From positions 496,001-560,000 of the forward strand of contig WION01000009.1 in NCBI GenBank assembly GCA_015039365.1: a stretch of DNA of 64,000 bases, in the 5' to 3' direction. Both the position numbers and the translations under genes were made by a program. Positions 23,244-34,427 of the stretch are shown here, one piece after another (the stretch's first letter is position 1; each line of letters opens with the position of its first letter). The notes under the pieces were generated by a model that was not told the origin of the DNA, made no database searches, and saw only the letters and a list, made by a program, of their open reading frames with translations. This stretch comes from Amanita rubescens. Its lineage: Eukaryota > Basidiomycota > Agaricomycetes > Agaricales > Amanitaceae.

Positions 23244-23855
23244 AGTGGTCGGCCATATTAGTAAAGCCAGCTTCGGTGTGTGCATTGCGTTCGATATCCG
23301 TAATCGATGATCCTTCTACTTTCGATTGAAAAACTCGTTCTGGCTCGATGCATTATGCTTTGTTGACCTTCGATTTCTCAAAATTACCAGGCAGCGTGTT
23401 GACCGCATTGAATTCTTGATCGTAAATTTTGTCTAGGACCGTCGCGATGACATTATACCTCGAACAAAAAGTTTCTACCGAGTGATAGACATACAGTAAT
23501 ATTCTATGTTATGAACAGAAAATTATTTGCGTATCTCAAAACGTCGACCCGATAAAGATTGGCAAAGGTCGACGATCTGCGAACGCAGCGTTTCTTCTCG
23601 CCGCGCGTTTAACGCCCATGCATGTCTGGTAAAGCATGCAAGACGTAGATAATAACGGCTAAATCTGAAGGATCGCAGCGGGGGTTGTTTTACTGAATAT
23701 TGAAATGACTTTTCCTGGATTGAGCAAAGTATTGGTTCTATATATGGCTGTGTTTGATGCTATTTGGGCATAAATCGTGATGCAGCGGCACTTGGATCGC
23801 CACCACCATCGACAAAATAGTTTGCAGGCTTCGAGTGCAAGCGTTGTGACGAAAA
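23244..23855. other. Intergenic region, no gene seen
   Basis: It follows the P450 and holds the promoter of the Clr2-like gene. Short open frames on the minus strand overlap the next gene's first exon (23738-24008) and are not recognised. Confidence 0.5.
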
Positions 23856-26226
23856 ATGGCCTCCCGCAGGCTTGGCGATACGCCTATAAATATACCTGCC
23901 AATGCAACTGTTATTGAATTTAAACGAACCGACGGGAATTCGCGTACATGGCCAACAAATACCACTAGGGCAGTTGATGGTGATGGCCAAGTCAATTACA
24001 TGCACCATCTAGATTTGGACGCACCGACACCTGTAAAATGGCGTTTACAGGTCGCTCGGGCAATAGCGCTTGACAAGGGGATGTCAGGTAATGTGATCTG
24101 GTATGCATTTGGATAACTGACTTGACACTGAGATCATCAGAGGGACAGGAATACGTGCTAGCCGGCTGGCCAGAGGGGTATAGGATGTTTGATCATAATA
24201 AAGGGCCTGCAAACAATCCTCGCCATGATGTCTATCTATTCGGTACGCCGTTTTCAAACTCAAATGCCTAGACTGGAGGGAGTCATCTCGTTGCTTCTCA
24301 GGGTCACAAAGAGGGCGATTCCGTTCGATAAATGAATTCGTTCCTCACGCAATATGGCTCATGCGGGACGAGTCTCTGGAGCATGCCAGCTGTCTTTGCA
24401 AGTATTGTTCCAAAAAGGCTCAAAAGGAAATCACGGCCTCCATGTCCGGCATTCTACGTTCGTCTCCTACCAGCCAATCGCCCAGCCCAAGCAAGGTAAG
24501 GAATGTACGTGAAAGAAGACACCGGCAGTCAGTGCCGTCGAGGCCTCGTGACCGGCTGCGGGACACTAGAACCTATGCTGCCGTACAGAGAAGACCCGAA
24601 GTTACCAAACAGGCGATGCTAGTTGAGCGAAATGCCGACTTGAGGGCAATCTGCTCCAAGACGGATATGAAGCTTAAGAGATGGTTTAGGGATGGTGAAC
24701 TTGTGTGGTGTGGGCTGGATCGGCCGATTTTTGGTCCAGGTCAGAATGAAGATGCCGCAATTAGATGTTGGCCTGCTATTGTCGATGAGGCTCGGCTTAA
24801 ATCGCATGCTATCAGCCGCGACGGCACTTCAAATGCGAAAGCTTTAGACGGGAACGAGGGGATGGCGGATGGAGACACCACCCAAGAAGTTCCTTGGATT
24901 GTTCAACAATACTACGCCTATAAGGTACATCTGCTTGTGGTTGACAAAACTATGGTCGTACCCGACGAGAAGATTCTCCCATATCAAGCACATGTACCGC
25001 CGGCCGAATTAATCAGCATTTTGCAAGCATACCCCCCGGATGAACTTGATTTTACAAGAGAAACAATGCGTAAATTCGACCCATGTGCGGACCCCCCGAT
25101 GGACTTCAGTTATGCCGTTGCTCCATATGCCATGGGACTTCAGATCGGAGCGGCGCTTTCTTCATTTTGGTGTTTGACGGATGAATGGTCAACGACGTTT
25201 ACCGTTCCTCAGCGCCAGGTACCACCCCCGGAACCTTCTATTGCAACTTCTCTGCAGGATGCCATTGATATGGCTCACCGATATAACGACCAAATCACTG
25301 CTATAGAAGCGTCGCCTTCAACACCGACAGCGCCACGTCGTAATGACATACGTATGCCTGAACCAGGGACGCAGGTCTCACAAGTCCGGTTTCAAGGTTT
25401 ATGGTGGGGTGGGGAAAGAATATGGACAGATGATTTCGTTCGACTTAAAGTGCCTCGAAGTTCGCTTGCACCTCGGGGTGCAGAGAATGTATTCTCCCCC
25501 GCTGGGCCTGGCAAGTCAGCGAAAGAAATGTGGTTACAACAAGGTCGCGATCCATCGGAGCTTGGTGCAAGTGCGCGGGGAATCTTCATGCGGCTGGACG
25601 GGTTGATTGTTGTCGATGTCGCGCAGCCTGATGGGAAACCCAAGAAAGAATGTAGAGCTTGCGGGATGCTTTACGAATTGGCAGATCGGGACTGGGAGGA
25701 CCCGGATCCAACGTCTGGTAACTCTACGGAAGGACCACATAGTAATGGGCAAACAAGTGCGCTGACCGCTCCAACGCCGCTGACGCCATCAACTGTACCA
25801 TCGGGTCCAGGCGGGTCAGAATCAGCACGATCCGTTCTTCCCAAGCCTCGTTATCCCCTACCGGATGCGCCCGAAGGATATCGGTTCAGGGCAATTCTCC
25901 CTGAAGGGCACGAAAGCATTATTGCCCTGAGCCTGATTAGCGGGAGGTACTATCCGCGAATATTGTCGCACCCATTGCTAGACCGTACGTTGCGGAAGGC
26001 GTTGGCAAAGCCGCCGGAGCATGGAGGACTAGTGGATTCAAATAATCTGTGGGCATTAGAGGGACTTTCGGCGGGGTTCTACAATTCTGTTGATCCGACG
26101 CAATATAAATCAACTCGGAGTGTGATGATGGAGGAAGCGGACAAAGTGGCGCGACAGCAGTTGGAGGATTATACGGCGGGGCAGGGACGGGAGTCAGAGT
26201 TTGCTATGGAGGTGGATAGTATATAG
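23856..26226 (+). CDS. CLR2: Clr2-like transcriptional silencing protein (SHREC complex subunit)
   Basis: Clr2 is a subunit of the fission yeast SHREC nucleosome-remodelling/deacetylase complex that silences heterochromatin. The start is MASRRLGDTPINIPANATVI (23856). After an intron (gtaatg...atcag) the silencing domain reads EYVLAGWPEGYRMFDHNKGP then NNPRHDVYLFG. A second intron leads to GRFRSINEFVPHAIWLM and a paired-Cys motif CLCKYC. A long clean 621-codon exon then carries VWCGLDRPIF, WPAIVDEARLKSH, YYAYKVHLLVVDKTMVVPDE and the second conserved region GLWWGGERIWTDDFVRLKVP with GIFMRLDGLIVVDV. The C-terminal region is YRFRAILPEGHESIIALSLI. The stop is at 26226. Nuclear and chromatin role follow from the family. 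The paired Cys could bind zinc (inference). Confidence 0.8.
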
Positions 26227-26327
26227 TGTACATTATTATTATTATACATTACGGCAATCGTGACGCGACGTTCAAGCTTTCAAGTCCTCCCGGTTGTTCG
26301 CCTTCCCTCGCTCCTTTTGGCCCTCCC

Positions 26328-29176
26328 ATGATCTCCCTCTTGTCTTCCCGCTTTTCAAACCCATCCCAGTCTTCTCTCGCCTCTCCTATCGAGCCCACCT
26401 CCACCACCATCTCGCTCTATCAACAGGATGAAGGCGTGTTCTCATCCACTTCCCATTTTCTCCGAGCTCATCTCCGTTTTGCTCCAGAAGACGAGACTAT
26501 CACCGGTCCACGCGCTTTATCTGCGTTCCAGCTGGGAAACCAAAGGTGTATAAGCCAGGAGTACGTCCCATGCAATATTCCCTCCTTTCTCCATCCCGAT
26601 ATCCTCTCAGCGAATCCGACTTGCGTCTCCTCGCCATCTCTACCCACATGACGGAGCTCTCATACGCCATATCGGACATCCAGACGCGCATTTTCGGTGT
26701 GCCCGCGTTATTCAACGCCGTCCCCGAGTAACTGCTCATACCTTGTTCCCCAGAAATTCAGGAGCTCCGTCACAAGTCCCAGTCCCCAGGTGACACCACT
26801 AACACCACCAGTACCATCGACCAGTCACTCATGAATCTTAATGAACGTCTTGAAAGCGTTGAAAAGGGCGTCAAGGCCGTTAATGAGGCTCTCGAACCCC
26901 TGATGCAATCACGCACACATATAACTTCTGATGACTACTTGAACGAAGCCACCATTATTCTAAGAAAGCACACTGCGCTGATTGCCGACTGGGAAGCTGT
27001 CCGGGAGGAAAGCGATGTACTGAGAGAGGAGCTCAAGGAAGACAAGTGGTTAACGGTCTTCAGGACGGTCACTGACCAGGCAGATGGAATGATGTCGAGT
27101 CTGGAAAAGGCCGTCAACAGGTGCCAGGTAAGCATTTTTATAGGGCATGCGGCTCAAGGGCTGATGGTATGCAAGGAATTCATTTGGAAAGTGCACAAAC
27201 GTGGTACTGCAGATTCTCAAACCTATCTGAATTCGCCGCTGTCAATCTCCAGGGCCGATCAGTACATGATTAGTTTGGAAGTATTTAGTTCATTACTCGA
27301 ATCTTACGAAGCCAAGAAGAAGTGCGCATCCGTCGCTTATATCCTGCACTCTTTGATAACCTTTGATACAGACACTATATACCAGCAACCTCAAAAGTTC
27401 TCTCTATAATTGACAAAGGTGTACGAGATCGTGTTACCAAGAATGGCGAAACTTTACGAAGACACGCGGAATCAGCGCAACGATGGAAGAACTTGCGGGA
27501 TCGGATATCAAGAACGGATGCGGAAATGGAAGCGGTTCGCAGAATTTTGGCAAATGCAGACGCCGCTCACAGCGAGGCTGGCTCGAGTACGGTATCCCTT
27601 AGTAGGAGTTCCCTCGCTACGCCCGAAAGCGACACAAGAACTAGCAGATCTTCAAAAGCACTCTCGCGCTCGATTTCACCTTTTCGAAAATTTGCCCGGA
27701 AAATTGCTGCATCAGCACGTCAGTCACCATCTAGTGCAACCCCACCACAACTACCGCCAGTTACGCCTCTTACAATAACGAAGAATATTTCACGCGCACC
27801 TTCCTCTGAACCCCCTCCCGTATCACGTACATTGCGACGACAAAGGTCTTCCATATTGGTCGGTCAAGACGATGCTCCGCAAACGCCTCAGCGACCAGGG
27901 CACAAGCACAGTCATAGCCTCAGCCTTGAACCAGAATCGTCCACCGATTCTACCAAGGCTGGTGCCGTTAAAAGTCGACCCCAAACTCTTAAGCAACCCT
28001 GGAATAGCTCCACTAAGGTGCAATCAGGAGAACGGTCCTTGACTGTGAAAGGGACCCCCACAAAACGTGCTCTGTCAGTGTTAGGGTCCTATTCCCAAGG
28101 TGACATTCCGCCTGTCCCGCCACTCAGTACCCCATATCGTCGAAGTCTTTCACGGGCGTCAATAGGATCTTCGAGGCCGTGGTCCCCTATCACATCATCC
28201 GGTTCAACGTCTATGTCTTCCACACATCCACCTCTAATGCCCATATTTCGACCTCCTTCTCGTGCTCAAACTCCTTCTCATGCCATGACGTCTACTATTG
28301 CGATGACACCACGGTCTCGACCAAAGACGCCGAGCTATATACCAACACCTGCCAAGCGATCCATGTCGGCGCCGTACTATAGCATTGATGATGATAATCT
28401 TTCACCTAAATCACGCGCATTTTCACCATCTCTCTCTGGAGGTAGTGCAGCTTCTTCTGGTTATGGCCCTCCACGGCCACCGAGCCGCTCCATGATCCCT
28501 ATACCCAGTCTTCAATTGTCTACTACATCCCGCCCGTCCACTTCCCTATCGAACTATGACGCTGATAGCCCATCAACGTCTACATTTAGAACTCCGGCAA
28601 AGGGTGCTCAAACGCCAGAGGCTATTATACGTGATAAATTACAACAAGTGCCAGTGTTCCATGGAAGCACTGGACAGCGATCCTCCGTTCGGCCTATAAG
28701 CAGGGCCCCACCGTCGAGTTACAAAGATGGGACGCCTAGCAAAGCACCTTCTAGGCCTGCATCGCGTTCCGGGGCGTTTACACCCTCATTAGATGGGACA
28801 CCTCTGCACGAATATACCGTTGGCAACGCCAAAGATCCTTTGGACGTTGAAGTAGGGGCCATCGTAAATAGCATTTCGCATGGGCTATTAATTGAACGCA
28901 TCGATCCCCCTCTAAGGAAGATACCTAAAGACGGAGAAGAGATCAAAGCGCAATATGCAATCTCGACCGCGTTGAGCAAGAAGATCGTCACCTGCCGATT
29001 GACCACAATGACGCGCTCTGGCAAAGCTGGAGACTCGACAACAAAAAAAGTCATGTGTCGCGTTGGGGGAGGTGTGTACTTCTCTTTATGCTTGACAAGT
29101 GGCAGTATGATTGATCGATCACCTAGGTTGGCAAGATCTGAGCCATTACATCCTGAATCGCCAGGCTGGAATGTGA
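26328..29176 (+). CDS. KAR9: Kar9-type spindle positioning protein with GAR domain
   Basis: Kar9 family proteins link astral microtubule plus ends (through EB1/Bim1) to actin-based transport and so position nuclei and spindles. The start MISLLSSRFSNPSQ is at 26328. Helical Kar9-domain blocks follow: ESDLRLLAISTHMTELSYAI, EIQELRHKSQSPGDTTN, LNERLESVEKGVKAVNEALE and VFRTVTDQADGMMSSLEKAV. These are joined by several short introns. A long Ser/Pro/Arg-rich region (27560-28790) carries two S-x-I-P motifs, TPSYIPTP and RSMIPIPS, matching EB1-binding SxIP. The C-terminal GAR domain includes VGAIVNSISHGLLIERID, KIVTCRLTTMTRSGK and, across an intron, VMCRVGGG then WQDLSHYILNRQAGM, ending at 29176. Without that last intron the frame would run to 29256. 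The protein is cytoplasmic and microtubule-associated by inference. Confidence 0.82.
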
Positions 29177-29650
29177 CGCACGGAAAACCGTGTTTTATAT
29201 TTGTTGTGCATTGCAAGCATTGTTCTCGATTGTTATCCGTTTTTTCTTTGATATGATACAGACATACTGTTGATACATTATACATATGCTCTATTGAATT
29301 AGACGTAGGATACGCGTGTTCGGACCGGGAGTACTTGGGTGTTTCATTACTTCACAGTGTGATCGGCGAGTTCGTATGGCATGAATCGTAAGTATGCCGT
29401 TAGTCAAGGCTGTCAATATGCCAAGACTAGGCCGGCATGACAAGAAGAATGGTCGACGGGAGACAGGTATAAGACACCTGTGATCTTAGATAACAGGGAC
29501 ACACCAGCGCCGTCAGGCCTCATTTGGAACCCTGCAAGGCGGAGGGCCACGTTGCGCAACTCCGCCGCAGAAGAGGTACGGAAGTGACGTTACGTTCCTT
29601 TCTTATATTTCCTCCACCACCTCTTCCACCGTGCCTGCCCGTTGGCAGCC
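29177..29650. other. Intergenic region, no gene seen
   Basis: It holds the 3' end of the Kar9 gene and the promoter of the TRAPPC12 gene. A pyrimidine-rich tract (tttcttatatttcctccacc, 29599-29618) precedes the start codon. Nothing else is recognised. Confidence 0.5.
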
Positions 29651-32320
29651 ATGCTGGAGTTCCCTACCACACCGAACCGCCATAAAGTTCGACACGATGC
29701 TCACGACGAGTCACCCGTCCCATCGATAAAAAATTCACCATCGTCTGCATCGTTGAAGAGCAAACGTACGGCATCGTTGCACAGTCCTGGGAAGCTGGTG
29801 AAGAAGGTCAAAAACACGCTACGACGCCTTGGCGATCATGTGACACACCACGGTCATAAACATCGGACGCCTTCTGAGAGCGGACTGTCGCTCCCGACGA
29901 ATCCCCTGCTCGAAGCGCGTGCTCCCATCGAGTCGCATGTTGATGCCACCACTCCATTGGCACAACAACAGCCGCAGAATGAGCTCAAACGCTCACGACG
30001 TGATAGCGGGACACCGTGGGAAGAAAAGCGTGATGCTAGTAAACACGTTGCGCGTCGCAGTCGTAGTTTGAGTTTCATCTCCGGTTTCTTCCCGCGGACT
30101 CGTGTCAGCTCGCGCCCCGAAAGCGTGTCTACCACAGTCGAGCACTCTGTATCGGACTCGGGGACTTTGGCTAGTGAAGGTTTAGCTCAAGACGCGCAGG
30201 AAAAGGAACATTCGTTATTGGCTCAAGTTGAACCCGTACTCGATCCGCCGCAGTATCAGCTGGTGATAGTGGAGGAAAGGTCGCCCGAAGAAGACCAAGG
30301 ATCGGAAGAAGAGCAGATGAATCGCGATCAGAGTGGATTTCGGGAGCTTCCCACCCCCGTTGCTGAGGAGGAGGCTAGGAACTCTTCTCCCTCTGACCTG
30401 ACTCCCTCCCAAGAGGTGATCACGGAACCAGAGGTTCCTGATCCTTTCCTCATAGATGAGGAGGGAGATGCTCTGTCAGAAGAAGAACGCGATGCTGCGA
30501 AGAAGGCTTTGGAGGAGAATCTTTCTGAATCTCAAGAGCACAGTACACCGGCACACGAAATATCTTTGTTACCGCAGGAAGCCCCGGTAATAGAACCACT
30601 GCTATCACCGGCCATCGACAAGGATGTCCCTCCTTTACCCTCTGCAGAGAGCGAGAAAGAAGAGGCTCCAGAACTATATGTTCCTGCATTGATCGTGCCT
30701 ACCATGTTCCTCCCAATACCGAACGTACGCCGTTTCTTCATCTATAACCAATTAACGTGGTACCTATCTAGATCGATAATGTATTATATGTATGCTAGAC
30801 GGACCCTCTGACTACTCTACTTTCGAAATATATTTATCCGCCTGAGAAGCGGCCTACGCGAGATTTGTCAGGAGATTGGCAGCGCAGTGACTTTCATACG
30901 CTCGTTGTGAGTGATCTTGTTGACCCTTGGCGATGCAGATGAATGAGTTGAGTGAATTGTGCGACCTTGGACGTCGTTTAGATGACCAACAGCTGGCGAG
31001 CATTGGCCAAGATGGCACAGGATCGACTTGTCGCTGCAGATCCAGAGGATGTGACCATGATTTTGAATGTAAGCCCAGTCATGAGCAAAGGCTTGAGGAT
31101 TGTCACCGTCTTCTTCAATTCAGCTGTGGTATGTTAGGCTGTCGAGCCTATCCCGTCTTCGCCTCTTCAACCAAACGTCGGCAGAATGCACAAACCTCTT
31201 TACCGTGCTAAACGCGATAGAGCCTCCAGAATCTCGTGCATGGCTATTCGATAACGTTCTTCCGTTTGAACTGGAAGTGATTCACGCCCGTTTGAAGTAT
31301 TGGGCTGGCGATCATATGGGATATTTGGACGCGCTATATGCGCTCTTGCACACGTGCAAAATCAAGGCACGTCAAGCTGGACGACAAGCAACCGCATTGG
31401 CAGCGTCTAGAGCGAGCGCCGGTGTGTTTTCCAAACCTGCCGAAGGTACAGACGGAAGTGCGATGACGACGGTCATGTGGAAAGAGCGTGGAGCGAGGAT
31501 TTGTCTCATCATGGCATCGCAACTGATGGAGATGAACGTTAGTTTATTTAACATGTTCAATACTAATCCCCAAATTTTACCAACGTTCTAGGATCTACCA
31601 GCTGCAACAAAACTCGTGGAGCCGTTGTGCCAGCAGCCAGATACCATTGTATCGGCTGATGGCTCGCAACAAGATACACCCAACACTTCTATCTCGGCCT
31701 TGCGCTCAGCTATCGGAAGAATGTATTTGCAGGCAGGAAACTTACACATGGCAGCAAAACATTTTTCTGAAGTGGCAAAAGATCCAGCTGCTGAGCCGAC
31801 GATGAAAGAAATGAATGCAGCCCTTGTTTGCTTGCGCTGATGGTCAATGGGAGAGAGCGAGCGTGACGCTTCGGCAGTTGTTGGACAAGGACGGCGAAAA
31901 TTACATTGTGGGCATTTTTTTTCTTGTCATTGCCAGCACGAGAGTACAATGTTGATATTGGCCATCAGGCAGTGAATAACATGGCGGTGGCTCTTCTGGG
32001 CCAAGGCAGGGTACGAGAGGTTGGTGTGCTTCTGTTTACAAGGTGATCTTAGTCTGAACAAGTTTTCCAGGGAATTGCAATTCTGGAGGGGGCATTGAAC
32101 TCATCGCCATCCAGCGTGGTCGTCGCCGAGCCTTTCTTATTCAACCTTGGTAAGTAATACCTTAACGATCGATTTCTGAGATCTCACCCAGCATATAGCT
32201 ACGCTGTACGAGTTACGTTATGCTGGCGCCATTGAAAAGAAACGTGACTTGCTCGTTGAAGTTGCAAAATGGAGTGGAGACGGGTTGAAAACGTCTTGTT
32301 TGAAAATGCCAGCAAGTTAG
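29651..32320 (+). CDS. TRAPPC12: TRAPPC12-like trafficking protein (TPR)
   Basis: Subunit of a metazoan/filamentous-fungal TRAPPIII-type complex acting in ER-to-Golgi traffic and autophagy. The start is taken at the ATG 29651 (MLEFPTTPNRHKVRHDAHDE). About 350 residues of low-complexity, basic then acidic sequence follow. After an intron near 30726 the conserved part begins TDPLTTLLSKYIYPPEKRPT, RDLSGDWQRSDFHTLV, MTNSWRALAKMAQDRLVAAD, LWYVRLSSLSRLRLFNQTSA and LPFELEVIHARLKYWAGDHM. TPR-like helices at the end include MYLQAGNLHMAAKHFSEVAK, ADGQWERASVTLRQLLDKDG, NNMAVALLGQGRVREGIAIL and FNLATLYELRYAGAIEKKRD. The stop is at 32318-32320. One frame change near 31826 (NAALV to CADGQWERA) needs one base removed. 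The C-terminal TPR array is the family-defining part; the disordered N-terminus is typical. Confidence 0.82.
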
Positions 32321-32388
32321 TCACAACTTGAGCCTGCAGCATTATTATGTCTATTCGATGTACTATAATATGGTATATATCGGTACTT

Positions 32389-34257
32389 TCAATAGATGTA
32401 TGGAATAAATTTATACTTGACAACCTGGCAATAGCGGTCCCAATCCTCACCATACTTCCTGGAACATCTGGAAAAATATTTTTAGGCATATCTCAACCTT
32501 ATCGCAAACAGAGACTAACCTTTCGAAGTCCCGAGAGCAACGATGAATTAGGACGGTGATGAAAAACACTGAGTAGAAGTAGGGAATAATGGAGGTGGTA
32601 CCGATGCAGGCGCCCCATGTAAAGCTCATAACCCAATCCGCAACGTAATTGGGTTTGCGCGAGTACGCCCACCATCCACTTGTCAATAGACGGTTCCTTC
32701 GGGAGGTCAGAAATAAAATCTTATGAAAGCGAAATGCAATACCCGTGCTTTGTTTGGATGAATGTAGGGTTCTGTACCGTATTCCAGGGAAGCTGGGGGA
32801 ACGTTTTGCGGTGTTTGTAGATACCTTGAGTCTGCATTTTGAAATGACTCTTTTGTGCCATGCAAGTGTCCCAGCTACGTCATATTTGTGAGCTTGAACT
32901 TTGCAAGTAGGAATGAGGCACCTACATGTAGTAGGCAGTCAGGATTGTACCAAAGAGAATGTAATATGTCGCCGTCGAAAATCGATAATTTTCCGGGTCA
33001 TGCGATGCCATGTACACGACGGAATATATATAGGACTAGCAGGAGTTAGAATCACTGGACACAATGTTAAAATAAGTACTCACGAAAGGTACACCTGCCA
33101 AATTCCAGAAGATCACCATGAAGCCCCATCTTGTAAAATGTCTAAGCTGAAATCGAGGAGGCAAAACAAACGACATACTTCTCATGATACATATCCCATG
33201 TTTGAGGGATACATTCTTCACCCTTCGCGCTGAATGTATGTCAGTCTACTTTCATAGAATTCCAGAACACACATACCAAGCGTTGATATAAAGGCCTGTA
33301 GCGAGGCACATGAATAGCATATTCTGCGGCCAAGTTAATAACAATCATAGAAGGCAAATCAAAAATCACTTACAGGTGTAACATAGCCATAATTCTCGTA
33401 TTGTTTGCATGCTCCAGAGACTGACATGAAGAACACTAGCACCCAAGGGATGCGAACCTCCGCCCACATTTTGAGATCAATTGGCCCGATACGAGGGTTA
33501 AGAGAGGCGCCCATAAAGACGTCATAGATAAAATTCCCGGACATGCGAATTTGGGTGTTGGTCCAGACAGCAATGTAATACATTCCGAACGAAACTGCAA
33601 AGCCCCAGATCATCGCCACACTCATCAGATGCCCAAAGTTGTCAATGATCTCAGTGAGTCGGAAGATCCCTGTATAATGCAGGACACCAGCTGTAACCAG
33701 AGTGGCGTACAGGGACGTTAACGCGTTGCACTTATACATGAGGGTCTTGTATCCGAGGGAAGGGACAGGGAGTCCCTCTTGCATATAACCAGGCATAACC
33801 CAACCAAGGAAGAGCTGGTAGAAAATGTTTCCGGAGTACACTTTCCAGGCGTACCAATTAGGGCTAGCATCCTACGGTTCATGAATTAGATATCCCTTGA
33901 CAAGACACGAGAAACGTACGACACGGATGTGCTCCCACATTCTCCACAGGAACGGCACAACATCATCCACTGAGGTCGGGAAGACCAACTTGCCATCGTA
34001 GAACCACAGACAGATCCAGAGATAGTACATTAAGACGGGGAAACCGGTCATAATTGCAAGGACACCCCATGGTCCTCCGAATTCATACCTAGAAAGAAGG
34101 AAAACGCGTTCAGACGTGTTGAACGTGCGAGATGAACTGTGCTTACGTCTCATGGGCATCAAGGCGTTGGTCTGAAGCCTTTCCTTCGTCGGTGACAACA
34201 AAGTTGGTAGATTCAGACGCGACTTTTCGTTTGCGCAGGCCATCGGAGGAGGCCATT
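32389..34257 (-). CDS. ERG4: Delta(24(24(1)))-sterol reductase (Erg4)
   Basis: Last enzyme of ergosterol synthesis; it reduces the C-24(28) double bond with NADPH in the ER membrane. The start is [20 protein letters not shown] (34257). Then come [20 protein letters not shown] and membrane segments, with [60 protein letters not shown] and [20 protein letters not shown]. The family-typical end reads [20 protein letters not shown] and [20 protein letters not shown]. Across a last intron, [14 protein letters not shown] and KYKFIPYIY stop at 32389. Around eight introns join in frame. The RKPNYVADW block is the sterol-reductase signature near the C-terminus. It is head-to-head with Mpe1 across about 170 bases. 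Confidence 0.93.
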
Positions 34258-34427
34258 TTGTTGATCCACGTCAAAGCGAAGAAGGTAAGTTGAAATGACC
34301 TTGTCGAACCATAAAATTCCGTAATGTAAAAATAAATAAGCGCTGATTGGGTGTAGAACCACACAACAGCAAACACTTGCGTAAACTGCTTTCTCCGGCA
34401 TTTCTGTGAGCTGGCCTTGCAAGCGAA
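34258..34427. promoter_or_regulatory. Bidirectional promoter Erg4 / Mpe1 with CCAAT box
   Basis: 170 bases separate the two start codons. An inverted CCAAT element (gctgattggg, core at 34346-34350) reads CCAATCAGC toward Erg4, the form bound by the NF-Y/Hap complex. No sterol regulatory element is obvious. Binding is inference from the motif. Confidence 0.5.

Noticed and set aside
21178..34257. A sterol or secondary-metabolite gene cluster around the P450 and Erg4
   Set aside because: The P450 is flanked by a kinase and a chromatin factor, and Erg4 and the acyltransferase lie more than 10 kb away among unrelated housekeeping genes. No terpene, polyketide or peptide synthase is present.
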